Position numbers and translations under genes: made by a program. Below are positions 11,701 to 22,444 of a DNA stretch of 64,000 nt, in pieces; position 1 is the first letter of the stretch; every line of letters starts with the position of its first letter. The DNA lies in the NCBI RefSeq assembly GCF_018812025.1, contig NC_063063.1:1418001-1482000 (forward strand). Direction: 5' to 3'. This stretch comes from Megalobrama amblycephala (lineage: Eukaryota; Chordata; Actinopteri; Cypriniformes; Xenocyprididae). Under the pieces are notes generated by a model. The model saw nothing but the letters and a program-made list of their open reading frames with translations. It did no database searches and had not been told where the DNA came from.

Positions 11701-14700
11701 TCTGAAAAATAAATTAAATAATAATAAATTATTGCTAATAAATTGAGACAGCAATAACTTTTAGTATTGTAATTTTAATGTTATTCTGTAAAATAAAATG
11801 TCGTTATTATTGTATAAAATTATTATTATATAATCATAATAAATGTGAGGTTTTTCTTCTTTATTGCCTTTTTTTCTGTACAAAATCATTTTTCAAATGT
11901 ATTTTTTTTTTTTGTAAATAATAGGGCTGTCAAAATTAGCACTTTTAATTTTTTTCAATTTAACATGTTAAAAATATTTAATGCAATTTACTGCAGCATC
12001 CATTTTTTCCCTCATAATTTGGCTAGCTTTACATTAAACTCTAAAAAATAACTGTAAAAAAAAAAACAAAACAAATTTACACAGTAAAATACCGTTTTCC
12101 ATTGAAACAGTAATATACCATAAAACAATAATATTTGTTGTTTTAGGAAAAGAGTCCTATAGGCTACTTTATATAATATAACCCAGAATGCATTGTAATT
12201 TACAGAAGTAATATACTGTAAAACAATGCATTCTGGGTAATATTTTCAAGAAAGTAGCCTAAAAGCCTCTTAAAACGAAAAATAATATTACCCAGAATGC
12301 ATTGTTTTAAAACAATGCACATTCTTTTAAACCATTCAAGTGCCACAAGACAAACGAGAATGCGCTGTCTGTAAACGTTGTTTATATTACAATATAAAAA
12401 TATTAAAAGCTCCAATGTTTTTAATTGTGATTAATCACAATTAATAAAAAAAAATGTGATTAATTAGTTTGACAGCACTAGTAAATAATAACTTTTGTAT
12501 TTTTACTTGTTTACTTATGTAATTTCAATATTAAATAAGATTTTTTTTAAGAAGTTTCTTATCCAGTTGATTTTGCTTGAAATGAATTTATCTTGTTTTA
12601 AGGATGTTTACATAATTTTTTACTGTAAAACAGAATAAAAATATTGATTAATGAAATGTTTTTATGCTGCACTTCCTAGATTGCCTGCTAGCTGAACAAC
12701 AAATTAAAGCCTCTTAAAAACATTTTGTCATTGGTTCTGCATAATTCTCTACAAAAGCAAGAAGACACTGTAGGTAGTCAACCCAAACTAGAAGCTCATA
12801 TCCCGGACCAGATGTGAGTCTGGCAGCTGCTGTGACTGTAGATAATTTGATCAGTCTCCATATATGGACGGGCAGGTTTGGTGCTGAACTCAAAGAGAGG
12901 CTTCAACAAATAAACCTCCACAGTGAAAGTTGTCAGTGGTGGGAAATATCTGCCGTTTAAGCCCAAGCATGTGGCAGAACGATGTGTTGAAGTGTAGACA
13001 AGTCCAGAAAGACCATTCATTTGATTATTATTTCTGGACTTCTCTGAAAATTACTAATGGATACGGACAGGCAGAGGAAATAGGACATCTGTCAAAGTGT
13101 CATGGTGAAGAATCCCTCCACAGACCTCCTCTGATTGTGTTTAGACTTGTTTGGGCTGAATCCATCACATACACAGACAAGATTAGAGTTATACACTTCC
13201 TCTCTTAAAGGGGCAGTTCCCACAGAAATGAAATTTCACACAAATTAAGATATTTTTGATGAAATCCAAGACTCGTTTATAGATAGACAGCAATATAATC
13301 AACACTTTCAATGTTCCGGAAAGGTACTAAAGACATCATTAAAACAGTCATGTGACTGCAGTGGTTCAACCTTAATGTTATGAAGAGACGAGAATACTTT
13401 TTGTGCGCAAAAACAAAACAAAAATAACCACTTTATTCAACAATCTCTTCTCTTCTGTCATTATCTTACGCAGGTGAAAGAGCTTCCGTGTTTACGTCCG
13501 AACGCCAGGTCAGTATTGGCCAAAGCTGATCACGTGATCAGCACGACACATGGGTGTGATGCTGACGCAGGAGCCGGCCAATAATGAGTCGGCGTTCTGA
13601 CGATGAACCAGGAAGCGCTGGACGTAAACAACGTAAGATAGATAATGACACAGAAGAGAAGAGATTGTTGAATGAAGTCGTTATTTTTGTTTTGTTTTTG
13701 CACACAAAAAGTATTCTGGTCTCTTCATAACATTAAGGTTGAACTACTGCAGTCACATGACTGTTTTAACGATGTCTTTAATAGCTTTCTGGACCTTGAA
13801 AGTGTTGATTATATATAGACGAGTCATATACCTCTCGGATTTCATCAAAAATATCTTAATTTGCAGGATCCTGTTTCGGGACCCAGTCGCGTTCAGAAAC
13901 GGGTTTGGAAAATAAATTAATTCAGTTGTCATTTTAGGGTGAACGATGCCTTTAAACATTTCTGAATGTGTGTTTGCGCCACTGAGATCTGTTGATTCAT
14001 CCACTGAACCGCTGGTTAATGTTTAATACCATCATGTTACGAAAGTATGTGACCGCATGTCATGTCATGGCACATCCTCATTTGTCAAACATCAGGAATT
14101 TGTGTGCTTTCGTCAATCATTGATTGATGTCTAACGGTGATCCATTAACATCCCCCACAGGGACCGGACCAGTCCAATCAAAGAAGAAAAGAAGGAGAGG
14201 ACGGAGGACAGCCAATCACGTGCTAGCCCTGAGAGATTTATCTGCTGGGGTGAAAGTTCAGGAGAGGGTGATCGTCGACAAACAGGTGAACTGAGGCTGA
14301 AAATTCAGCTTTGCATCACAGAAATAAATTACACTTTACTATATATTCACATAGAAAACAGTTGTTTTAAATATTAATAAAATTGTCAAATTTTTTTACT
14401 GTATTTTTGATCAAATAAATGCAGCCTTGGTGAGCAGAAGAGAAAAATAAAAAAAATCTTACCGACCCCAAACTTTTGACATGCTATTTTGTTTACCTCC
14501 CAAAAACACAAACCCTCCAGCGGAGCAGCAATACTTGAAAGGTTGACCTTCTGACTGTGACGAGTGTGTGCTCAGCGCAGACAGACAGGATCTGTCAGTT
14601 TGCTGATCTCACTTCCCTCAGTTCCGGCTCCTCGTCATGCCAAAACAAGCGATTAACTGAGCCTCCCCCGACAGAGCTGGGTGTGTTACTCGCTTCCTGC

Positions 14701-15107
14701 AGCTGTCTAGACACTCGTTGGAGAATTAGACGTCTGCTGATGCTCAGTCTTACCCCAGCATCTTCTTGAGCGCTGATCTTTCAGAGCAGCTGCTCAGGGG
14801 ATTCTGGGACAAACGGTTGAATTCAGAATTAACCATTTATACACAATGGACAAAAAAAGAAACGTTTTGATCATCAAAATTAGTTAATTAAACTAATTTT
14901 CTGATGAAGTAACCAAGGTCACATGGCCAAATAAAAATAATATTAATCAAATATTTCATAGTCTAAAATGTTTCAGTTCAATAAATTCTTATTCTCGCAC
15001 TCTAAAGCTTATTCTGTCAAAAAATGGCCCAATTAGACATTGATGGACACACAAATAGTTTATGAAAGTGGTTCTCAATCAGGGGACGGAACCTAGTCAG
15101 GGGCCTC

Positions 15108-15185
<78 letters not shown>

Positions 15186-18100
15186 CCCCACTCTATAACT
15201 ATTATTTCGGTTTGTTTCCCAGTTTCTATTAATAAAAACATGAAAATGACTAGAGGAAATATCTTTTAGATACCATGTATAATGTATACAGGTTGAGAAC
15301 AATGTCCGAATGTAATAAATATTTTAATAAAGCAAAATTTTGTGGATGTACAGTACCGGTCAAAAGTTTGGAAACTATTTTTTACTGTTTAATTACTATT
15401 TTAATGTCTTTGAAAGAAGTCTGATGCTCATCAAGGCTGCATTTATTTGATAAAAAAAATTAAATATAAATTTAATATATATTATTTTAATAATATATAT
15501 ATAATGTATTATATTTTATATATTAGAAATATATTAAAAATATATATTAAAAATACAATTATAAAATATAAATTATAAAATTATAAATTTATATAAATAT
15601 ATAAAAATATTTTTATAATAAAATTATAATTTTAATAGTAATATGTAATTATATAAATATTTATATAATTAATATAAATATAGTTAATATTTATATTAAT
15701 TAAAATAATTATTTAATTAATATAAACAATTGATTTTATATTAAAGTATTTATAATATAAAATATTTGATATATTAAAATATATATTTAATGTGTAGAAA
15801 ATATAAATATATGTAAATGTAAAATATAATTTATTCCTGTGATCAAACCGGATTTTTCAGCATCATTACTGCAGTCTTCAGAGTCACATGATCCTTCAGA
15901 AATCATTCTAATATGCTAATTTATTATGAATGTTGGAAACAGTTGTGCTGCTTAATATTTTTATAACCTGTGATCATTTCTTTAGAATTTATTGATGAAT
16001 AAAAAGTTGAAAAGAACAGCATTAATCAAAATAGAAATCTTTTCTAACAATATAAAGTCTCACTTTTTATCAATTTAACACATCCTTGCGGAATAAAAGT
16101 ATTAATTTCTTTCAAAAAAAAAAAAGAGATAACAGTAGTGTATATTGTTACAAAAGATTTTGTATCCCGTCTCCCAGAAGTTGAGTTCCGGTCGGATGAT
16201 AGAGTTCATGATTTTCAGTACTGACCGGTTTTGTAGCATGCAACCTGAAACTAAACAAATCATGACTAGTAAAATCTAATCCTGCCCTACATTATTTCCT
16301 TCTGACTAGTTACCATTGTGAAGACATTGCTTTGTTAATGTGTTCAATTTCGTTCCATGTCGTCTTTGACCTTTTCTTTCAGCGAAGCGTGATTTATAAT
16401 TGTTTCTCATTGCAGAATTAGCTCTAAACCTACAAACCCGTTACACGGCTCTACAAAGCCCAGACTTTGCGGACACGTCTGACCGCCGCAGCTCTTTGGA
16501 AAAGTTCCCGCTGCCTAAATACAATAAGGTCAGTCAAGATACTGAAATTTGATTTCAGTTTAAGTTGTTAAAACTACTTGACTGTTTGTAAAGGATTTCA
16601 ATGTGTTTCTCTCAGTTTCTCTCTGGAGATCAAGCATGTGGGGATCTGGAGATAAAGATGGCAGCGTGGCGATGCAGGCGACGAAATAGCGACTCTGAAG
16701 GACTCTATCGCTTCGGGAACGAGTTCACACCATTTCGGGCTATGGAGATACCAGTTAGTCAGTCTTTTCTGAGATGTTTGGCATGACTTATAAATGGTTT
16801 GGATGGGAAAGTTGTCTTGGCACACGTGCCGGTTGTGTGATGTCACGAAAAGGACAATCAAGGTTATGCAGATATTTTAACATGAACTTTTATTGTTTTG
16901 AATTATGACAGTGGTTCATCCTGGGGCCAGAAACCACTTTGAGGCCTCCAATATTTAATTAATTTATTTTAATATTATTATTAATAAATTAAAATAATCT
17001 GTAACACTTTAGTTTGGGGTTCAATTCTCACTATTAACTAGTTGCTTATTATCATGCATATTACTAGAATATTGGCTGTTTATTAGTACGTATAAAGCAC
17101 ATATTAATGCTACTAACTATTAATAAGCAGTAATTAGGGGTAATTATTGAGGCAAAAGTCATAGTTAATAGTGAGAATTGGACCCTAAACTAAAGTGTGA
17201 CCAAATAATCTACAGTAACTAGTATAACAGAAATAATAGAGGAAATATATTTTAAATACCTTATACTGTTTATAGGGAAAAAGGTTGAGAACAAGTATAA
17301 ATTAATAAAGATCATGTCCAAGTTTAATAAACTTTTTAATAAACCAAAATTTCAGTGGATGTATATGAGTAGTGGAAACTGCTCATCATTTTGTCTTCGT
17401 TAAAAATAACAAATTCAAAATGGTGGATGAAGCTAAAGTATTAAAATTATTCGAAATTAAGAAATTCAAATGTAACAAATTCAAGATTTAAAACAAATAA
17501 ATGTAATGTTACAATTCAAAAATACAAATGAAATACAATATAATATTAAATAAAATATAATAATTTAAAATTAGTTATNNNNNNNNNNNNNNNNNNNNNN
17601 NNNNNNNNNNNNNNNNNNNNNNNNNNNNNNNNNNNNNNNNNNNNNNNNNNNNNNNNNNNNNNNNNNNNNNNNNNNNNNNNNNNNNNNNNNNNNNNNNNNN
17701 NNNNNNNNNNNNNNNNNNNNNNNNNNNNNNNNNNNNNNNNNNNNNNNNNNNNNNNNNNNNNNNNNNNNNNNNNNNNNNNNNNNNNNNNNNNNNNNNNNNN
17801 NNNNNNNNNNNNNNNNNNNNNNNNNNNNNNNNNNNNNNNNNNNNNNNNNNNNNNNNNNNNNNNNNNNNNNNNNNNNNNNNNNNNNNNNNNNNNNNNNNNN
17901 NNNNNNNNNNNNNNNNNNNNNNNNNNNNNNNNNNNNNNNNNNNNNNNNNNNNNNNNNNNNNNNNNNNNNNNNNNNNNNNNNNNNNNNNNNNNNNNNNNNN
18001 NNNNNNNNNNGATTTCTCTTTTATGCCAAAAATCATTAGGATATTAAATAAAGATCATGTTCCATGAAGATATTTTGTTAATTTATTTTTGTGAGTGGAT

Positions 18101-21100
18101 ATGCATTGCTAAGGACGTCAGTTGGACAACTTCAAAGGTGATTTTCTCAATATTTTGATTTTTTGCACCCTCAGATTCCAGATTTTCAAATAGTTCTATC
18201 TCAGCCAAATATTGTCCTGTCCTAAGCTTATCTATTCAGCTTTCAGATGATGTGTAAATCTCAATTTCAAAAAATTGACCCTTATGACTGGTTTTGTGGT
18301 CCAGGGTCACATATTATAATGAGAACATTATAATTATGTGTTTGGGACATGGCTTTTGATTTTGTAATGAGGCTCTCAAAAATTAAAAATTAAAATTTGG
18401 ATTTAGATTTATCTGGCTTATCAGCTTTCAAATATAAACAATTATCTTTAGCGGCCAAAATGTTCATGTTGGTGCATCCTTAATATATATATATATCTTG
18501 AACATTGGGAGGAACCTTTTTTGGGGGGGGGGGGGCTAAATAATTAAAGGATTAAAAGGGATTTAAGGGAATAAAGAAGAAAAAAGAACAGTAAAATAAG
18601 TTCTAGGTCTAATTTAAGCCTATAGTTGTGAAGTAGTCCATTTTGCAAAAATGTAAAAAAAACATCTCGTCACATTTAGTTATGAATGACATCATTTAAA
18701 GGTGCCCAAGAACGTTCTTTCACAAGATGTAATATAAGTCTAAGGTGTCCCCTGAATGTGTCTGTGAAGTTTCAGCTCAAAATACCCCATAGATTTTTTT
18801 TAATTAATTTTTTTAACTGCCTATTTTGGGGCATCATTAACAATGCACTGATTTACACTCGGCGCCGCCCCCTTAAATCGCGTGCTCCCCGCCACATATT
18901 ACATATTACAGCGCATTTACAAAGTTCACACAGCTAATATAACCCTCAAATGGATCTTTACAAGATGTTCGTCATGCATGCTTCGAATTATGTGAGTAAA
19001 AGTATTTATTTGGATGTTAACGTTTGATTCTGTATGAGTTTGAGGCTGTGCTCTGTGGCTAACGGCTAATGCTACACTGTTGGAGAGATTTATAAAGAAT
19101 GAAGTTGTGTTTATGAATTATACAGACTGCAAGTGTTTAAAAAATGAATATTCTCGTCTCCGTGAATACAGTAAGAAACGATGGTAACTTTAACCTCATT
19201 TAACAGTACATTAGCAACATGCTAACGAAACATTTAGAAAGACAATTTACAAATATCACTAAAAATATCATGATATCATGGATCATGTCAGTTATTATTG
19301 CTCCATCTGCCATTTTTCGCTGTTGTTCTTGCTTGCTTACCTAGTCTGATGATTCAGCTGTGCACAGATCCAGATGTTAATACTGGCTGCCCTTGTCTAA
19401 TGCCTTGAACATGAGCTGGCATATGCAAATATTGGGGGCGTACATATTAATGATCCCGACTGTTACGTAACAGTCAGTGTTATGTTGAGATTCGCCTGTT
19501 CTTCGGAGGTCGTTTAAACAAATGAGATTTATATAAGAAGGAGGAAACGATGGAGTTTGAGACTCACTGTATGTCTTTTCCATGTACTGAACTCTTGTTA
19601 TTTAACTATGCCAAGATAAATTCAATTTTTGAATCAAGGGCACCTTTAAATTCAAATTCAAAATGGAGAAATTCCATAAAAAACCAGCAGTTTGCATGGT
19701 ACTATTATCGTTAAACATATCAAACAGTCAAATATTAAATGTTTAGCTACTTATATCTTACCACGCACGCACCTAACTAGACATGTGATAAAAGTTATCT
19801 TTTCCACGTTAATCTGAGTTTTTGTCCTAACTAGCCGTGACGGCGACATGCAATAATTCTATTTTAGAAACGTTTTCTATTTTTCTGCGACGTCGCAACA
19901 ACAACACAAAGTATAGCAATGATAATCTCAGGTACTGTTTATGCACTTTATTTAATGTTAGAAGCGTCTAATGTGAGTTTGAATATCATTTTGTGTGTCT
20001 TTTATAGCCGTACTGAAAACAACAATGGACGACTCACCTCAGATCTTCAAAATAAATAAAAGGAAACAAGAACGTTCAAACTCACTGTGAACAGACAAGT
20101 GTATTCTATGACAAAGATTGTTTCAGTAAATTGTGCAATATTCATGAATTTGATTATGTACTTATACATTTCGTTCTTCTGATTGGCTGTGATTTTTGAT
20201 TGACTTTATCACGCCTCATATTCGTGTCGCGTCTGGTGTTTTTGTCGCTGGAATCATATCGCATCGCGTCTGGTTAGGACTAGAGATGTTCCGATACCCC
20301 TTTTCCATTCCCAATACCGATTCCGATACCTGAGCTCAGGGTATCGGCCGATACCGAGTACCGATCCGATACCTGGGTGTGTATCTGTATATATATATAT
20401 ATACACTACTAGCCCTGTATGAATTGATAGAATTATTTATGGTGTGCTTCAGACTTATCCCTTAATAAAACAAGAACAAAAACATACAGTGAACTAGAGT
20501 ATGTTTATTATCTGACATACATTTGTCAGTTATATTATTTATTTATTTTAAGTGAAAAAGAACTTCAAATGCAGCCACAAATCTAACACTGTAAACTGAA
20601 AAAGGTATATTAGTTTTACAATATAACTATAAAAACAGTGCAACAAATAAATCTAGGAATATAATTATTTAAGAAAATAATCTCTTTAAAACTTGAAGTC
20701 CAGAAACAATTTTGTTAAATAAAAATCTCACGTTTTCGACGACTGACAGCAGCTGGTCATCCAGAACAATAAACCCGACAATTTTGTCGGTTATCTTTAT
20801 TTGTCTTTTGAAAACTTTTCTCTTTGTTTGAATGAAGCTGGCACGCCTCATCCTTCTCCATCTTAAGCGCGTCAAACGCCCGAATCGCTCAATTCGCACC
20901 GCGTCATTCACGCGAATCGCGCCGCAGGGAGTCAATTCGCGTCTTTGCATTGACTTAACATGTAAATCACTCGCGCTTATCGCTTCATTCGCGTCTGGTG
21001 TGAACGCAGCATTAGCCTTTATGTAACCATCGTGTTGCGCGGGGTGACGCGTCTTCAAATGCTTTATTAAGTTATTTGTGTTAAAGTTGCCAATACTTGT

Positions 21101-22179
21101 GCCACTCGAAATTGCAGCATTGCATATGAGACATGTCGCCGTTTTACTGGTCTGAAATGCTGCCAAACAGCAGACATACTGCTAGCGCGTTTTCACTTCT
21201 CCGCTGCTCTAAACAGTGGTTGCTTGTGGCAACGCAGCACAACTTCCTGTGTTTGCATTGTGAGCCGCGAAGAATAATTGATTTCCGATTTGCTGCGTTA
21301 AGCAAAGATAGCGGACACAACTAGGTGTTGTTTAAGAAAATGGTATCAGATCGGTACGTGAGTTTAAATACTCGCCGATACCGATGCCAGACATTTTTGT
21401 GGTATCGGTGGTATTTCCGATACTAGTATCGGAATCGGAACAACCCTAGTTAGGACACAGTGTTTCACTGTAAACTAAACTAAAAAGTGGTGGGGACAAA
21501 TTCAGCCATGATGAAAAGTGGAGGCTGTGAGAGTCACACAAACCACCTGTAGCTACATGAAGCTGACTAAAATATCTGCAAAACCAGCGGACGAGAAAAA
21601 CAAAAACAACACCCAGTTTTATATCCCTGTGTTATGAGAACAGCAGCAGGGTTTGAGCGTTTGTTGTGTGTTTGTTGCCATGAACGCCTCAACACACTGA
21701 AGTTTTGCTTGGCTAGCGAAGCCTCTGGTGAGCTGGAATGAGAAGGCTCGAATGTGTTTTTTTCTGTAAAATTTTCAAGCGAGCGCCTGGCTGGAAGTGA
21801 AATGAAAAATGAAGAGTGAATCACGGAGGAGTTGCTGGTGAGGATGTGCCAGGATGGGCTACTGACTGTAACGGCACGTTTAGGGGAGCGAGGAACTGTT
21901 ATGGCAACCACAACACAGAAGCCAGACACATTTCAGTGTCTCCACCACAGTGGAAAAAAGAGCTTTAAGCATTTAAAGAGAAGCAGTTGACAGTGTTTTA
22001 TTTGCATATTCAGTTACAGATCAAATACTTTTAACTCATTCTAGGAGATCAGTGAGATAGATGTACCTGTGAAGACCTGGAAACTGAAGACGCGGCAGAG
22101 TTCCTCCAGAGCAACAGAAGTGAGCTCTCGAATATTCTCCTCTGAAGGTGCTGGGGATTATCAAACGCTGGAGGACTAG
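1983..22179 (+). CDS. WD40-repeat protein of the WDR49/WDR64/EFCAB8 type, 3' part (5' end outside the window)
   Basis: Ten exons chain with matching phases: 1983-2237, 2324-2488, 5879-6028, 6283-6467, 7146-7285, 10727-10875, 10947-11164, 14161-14285, 16416-16529, 16616-16753, then the terminal exon 22045-22179 ending in TAG (eleven in all). WD signatures are visible: ELKIWDIPSRQC, STLTVWDVKTG, NGTIKVWNLLNG, DGEIIIWTLAL, GSVCWWSICG, STGSIKVWDISH and DRRACLWTREG, followed by FGQEQLWDLSNPDTYQ. That spacing and the HGKEEVSCMALD/QRRLISAATNGTIK stretch resemble the WDR49/WDR64/EFCAB8 group of large beta-propeller proteins; the exact orthologue cannot be fixed by eye. WD propellers are protein-interaction platforms, and no catalytic residue is expected. 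The charged C-terminal tail has no recognised domain. No start codon is present, since the first visible exon opens directly behind an acceptor, so upstream exons lie before base 1. Oddities: a GC donor after 2488 and a probable one-base frameshift in exon 16416-16529. A further exon could hide in the N gap, although phases join without one. Confidence 0.85.
2324..2488 (+). CDS. WD gene exon ending at a GC splice donor
   Basis: There are 55 codons, VITACADSTLTVWDV to NGTIK, phase 0. The only donor that keeps the WD repeat intact is AAG|GCAAGT at 2488/2489. The next exon starts with VWNLLNG, which completes the NGTIKVWN blade end. This is a GC-AG intron with an otherwise consensus-like donor. 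Confidence 0.82.
3270..5560 (+). repeat. Dispersed repeat interrupted by a 42-bp tandem array
   Basis: The outer parts (about 3270-3660 and 5080-5560) match 52720-53800 over most of their length, for example CCATTTACAGCCAATACAGG and TAGCGCCACCAAGTGGCCAG, in the same orientation. The middle is a tandem array absent from the second copy. The family name is not known to me, and no coding sequence is seen. Confidence 0.8.
3672..5080. repeat. 42-bp minisatellite with inverted flanking arms
   Basis: About 31 units of 42 bases, each made of two related 21-base halves sharing TTAGTAAATCG (one ends GTGCGCAC, the other GAGGGAAC). The array is bounded by inverted arms: TGGAGCCCC, then ATATGACATGCA at 3671-3696, and the reverse complement TGCATGTCATAT, then GGGCTCC at about 5052-5074. 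The arms make it look like an inserted foldback unit. Confidence 0.9.
5879..6028 (+). CDS. WD gene exon
   Basis: Fifty codons between the acceptor TTGCTACAG (ends 5878) and the donor GTAAGG at 6029, phase 0 at both ends. It encodes VWNLLNGLNLHKL through LLATGWSRLITQYSIEFSK, the end of one blade and most of the next. Confidence 0.85.
6283..6467 (+). CDS. WD gene exon
   Basis: Acceptor GTGTTTACAG ends at 6282 and the donor GTTAGT is at 6468; the exon is phase 0 in and phase 2 out. It encodes DIYVKADLSWKSGH, then LAMDHCLGLGLLATGSYD and GEIIIWTLAL, a full GH..WD-like blade. Confidence 0.83.
7146..7285 (+). CDS. WD gene exon
   Basis: Acceptor GTGTGTGTAG ends at 7145 and the donor GTAAAC is at 7286. 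In phase with the previous exon it reads VHLPVHRLLFLQKRAQ, then SGAVLLSSQAGSVCWWSICG. This frame is easily overlooked because the exon carries no start codon. Confidence 0.82.
7325..7520 (+). repeat. Dispersed cyprinid-type repeat, copy 1
   Basis: It contains AAGGCTGCATTTATTTAATA followed by an AT-rich stretch with ATATTATTACAATTTAAAGT. The same core recurs at about 14300-14490, 15350-16110, 36330-36715, 41765-42045 and 47370-47640. It lies in a WD-gene intron. Confidence 0.6.
7894..9126. mobile_element. hAT-type DNA transposon, non-autonomous
   Basis: A perfect 8-bp duplication TTCTTTAA flanks it (7886-7893 and 9127-9134). The ends are TAGGGCTGAAACGATTAGTC and, reverse-complemented from the right end, TAGGGCTGCAACAAACGATT. 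No transposase ORF is present. An internal GT/AT microsatellite lies at 8676-8762. It shares interior sequence with 33954-35316. Confidence 0.88.
8676..8762. repeat. (GT)n(AT)n microsatellite
   Basis: A GT run of about 20 bases passes into an AT run of about 65 bases and then ACACAC, inside the hAT element. Confidence 0.97.
9508..10478. mobile_element. DNA transposon relic with perfect 13-bp inverted ends
   Basis: The ends are CAGTGCTTCCCAC and GTGGGAAGCACTG. The CAG start and the length of about 970 bases suit a non-autonomous hAT-like element, but no clear target duplication remains (ATCACTAA against ACTGATAT). It lies in the intron before WD exon 10727-10875. Confidence 0.7.
10727..10875 (+). 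CDS. WD gene exon
   Basis: Acceptor GACGCAG ends at 10726 and the donor GTACGG is at 10876. It reads QFYVPDEFNKRVMGLSTD, then NSLLVTGDSTGSIKVWDISH, a classic WD blade end. Phase 1 in, phase 0 out. Confidence 0.87.
10947..11164 (+). CDS. WD gene exon with last clear propeller blade
   Basis: It follows the previous exon after an intron of only 71 bases. It encodes SWRGHERAIVSSEVLVY, then LFVLSASVDRRACLWTRE and FGQEQLWDLSNPDTYQTS. The acceptor is CTCTCAG and the donor GTATAA; phase 2 out. Confidence 0.87.
11922..12480. mobile_element. Short hAT-type element
   Basis: Exact 8-bp duplication GTAAATAA at 11914-11921 and 12481-12488. The ends are TAGGGCTGTCAAA and GTTTGACAGCACTA. The interior is partly palindromic, with repeated CAGAATGCATTG; a related interior occurs at 58240-58660. 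Confidence 0.85.
13209..13951. mobile_element. Palindromic TTAA-flanked element
   Basis: TTAA lies on both sides (13205-13208 and 13952-13955), with ends AGGGGCAGTTC and GAACGATGCCT. The arms of about 300 bases are inverted copies of one another, for example CAGTCATGTGACTGCAGTGG against CTACTGCAGTCACATGACTG. Shorter relatives lie at 62381-62926, 56000-56207 and 22615-22890. Confidence 0.82.
14161..14285 (+). CDS. WD gene exon, charged linker after the propeller
   Basis: Acceptor CCCCCACAG ends at 14160 and the donor GTGAAC is at 14286. In phase with the preceding exon it reads RDRTSPIKEEKKERTEDSQ and on to ERFICWGESSGEGDRRQT. It is polar and probably disordered, with no domain recognised. 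Confidence 0.7.
14300..14490 (-). repeat. Dispersed cyprinid-type repeat, copy 2
   Basis: It contains TTCAGCTTTGCATCACAGAA, ATATTCACATAGAAAACAGT and GATCAAATAAATGCAGCC, the same family as the copies in fam20a introns. Confidence 0.6.
15111..15182. repeat. (AT)n microsatellite
   Basis: About 70 bases of uninterrupted TA dinucleotide, in the intron before WD exon 16416. Confidence 0.97.
15350..16110 (+). repeat. Dispersed cyprinid-type repeat, copy 3, AT-expanded
   Basis: The outer parts are the AAGGCTGCATTTATTTGATA and CATCATTACTGCAGTCTTC segments. Between them lie about 370 bases of expanded A/T-only sequence (15450-15825). Confidence 0.6.
16416..16529 (+). CDS. WD gene exon with probable one-base frameshift
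   Basis: Acceptor TCTCATTGCAG ends at 16415 and the donor GTCAGT is at 16530. The incoming phase gives ELALNLQTRYTALQSPDF, then ADTSDRRSSLEK, but a run of five A (16500-16504) shifts the frame into a TAA a few codons later. The outgoing frame, which joins the next exon in phase 0, reads KFPLPKYNK. One A too many in the run would explain both halves. It may be an assembly error, a polymorphism or a true truncation. Confidence 0.6.
16616..16753 (+). CDS. WD gene exon
   Basis: Acceptor TTTCTCTCAG ends at 16615 and the donor GTTAGT is at 16754; 46 codons, phase 0 at both ends. It encodes FLSGDQACGDLEIKMAAW, then SEGLYRFGNEFTPFRAMEIP. No named domain. Confidence 0.72.
17002..17200. mobile_element. 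Small palindromic MITE
   Basis: The left end AACACTTTAGTTTGGGGTTC, then TTCTCACTATTAACTA, is mirrored by TAGTTAATAGTGAGAATTGG, then CTAAACTAAAGTGT on the right. About 200 bases, with no coding sequence. Confidence 0.8.
17580..18010. other. Assembly gap (431 N)
   Basis: Unsequenced bases inside the last intron of the WD gene; the true size is unknown. The 153-residue reading frame across it on the - strand is meaningless. Confidence 1.
18700..19645. mobile_element. TTAA-flanked element (piggyBac- or Kolobok-like, non-autonomous)
   Basis: TTAA flanks it at 18696-18699 and 19646-19649, with ends AGGTGCCCAAG and CAAGGGCACCT. Inside is AAGATGTAATATAAGTCT and TGTGTCTGTGAAGTTTCAGC, shared with 25957-26920 and 49972-50679. 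Confidence 0.8.
20281..21448 (-). mobile_element. hAT element with a BED zinc-finger remnant
   Basis: Exact 8-bp duplication GTTAGGAC at 20273-20280 and 21449-21456, with ends TAGAGATGTTCCGATAC and GTATCGGAATCGGAACAACCC. On the - strand, 21166-20669 encodes about 165 residues. They open MAAFQTSKTATCLICNAA and continue NTNNLIKHLKTRHPAQHD, the C..C..H..H spacing of a BED finger as found at the N-terminus of hAT transposases. No catalytic RNase H-like domain follows, so it is a deletion derivative. Confidence 0.88.
20669..21166 (-). pseudogene. BED zinc-finger fragment of a hAT transposase
   Basis: CLICNAAISSG and HLKTRHPAQHDGY supply the two cysteines and two histidines of a BED finger in the first 45 residues. 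The remainder is unlike transposase and looks like a frame continuing into noncoding element sequence. Length about 165 residues against 600 or more for full hAT transposases. Confidence 0.6.
22045..22179 (+). CDS. WD gene terminal exon
   Basis: Acceptor CATTCTAG ends at 22044. In phase 0 with the preceding exon it reads EISEIDVPVKTWKLKTRQ and ends GAGDYQTLED followed by TAG (22177-22179). The intron before it is about 5.3 kb and contains the N gap and the hAT element 20281-21448, so an unseen exon between them cannot be excluded. Confidence 0.7.
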   Translation, partial: EISEIDVPVKTWKLKTRQSSSRATEVSSRIFSSEGAGDYQTLED

Positions 22180-22438
22180 ACAGTGGGTGTGATGGAGGTA
22201 CAGGTTGTATTTTTGCCAATACACGGATTTACAGCGTTTGCACAGAAATGCTCCAACTCAGTGACTTTTGTGCCATCTTTGTTCAGTCAAATCAATGTTT
22301 CTATACACTAAGTATTATTTATTGGAATATAAAGGAAAAAAAATTGTTTTTTAAATTTTACATTGTATGTGGCCTTTACTGTTGCATTGATTTCCATTTG
22401 AAGCTTTAATTTACTGTACATCAAACTGTAATTTTAGC

Positions 22439-22444
22439 AATAAA
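22439..22444 (+). promoter_or_regulatory. Candidate polyadenylation signal of the WD gene
   Basis: AATAAA lies 260 bases after the TAG of the terminal WD exon, in unique-looking AT-rich sequence before the next repeat begins. The position suits a short 3' UTR, but no cleavage evidence is available. Confidence 0.5.

Noticed and set aside
17575..18036. 153-codon frame on the - strand
   Set aside because: It consists of N bases of the assembly gap.
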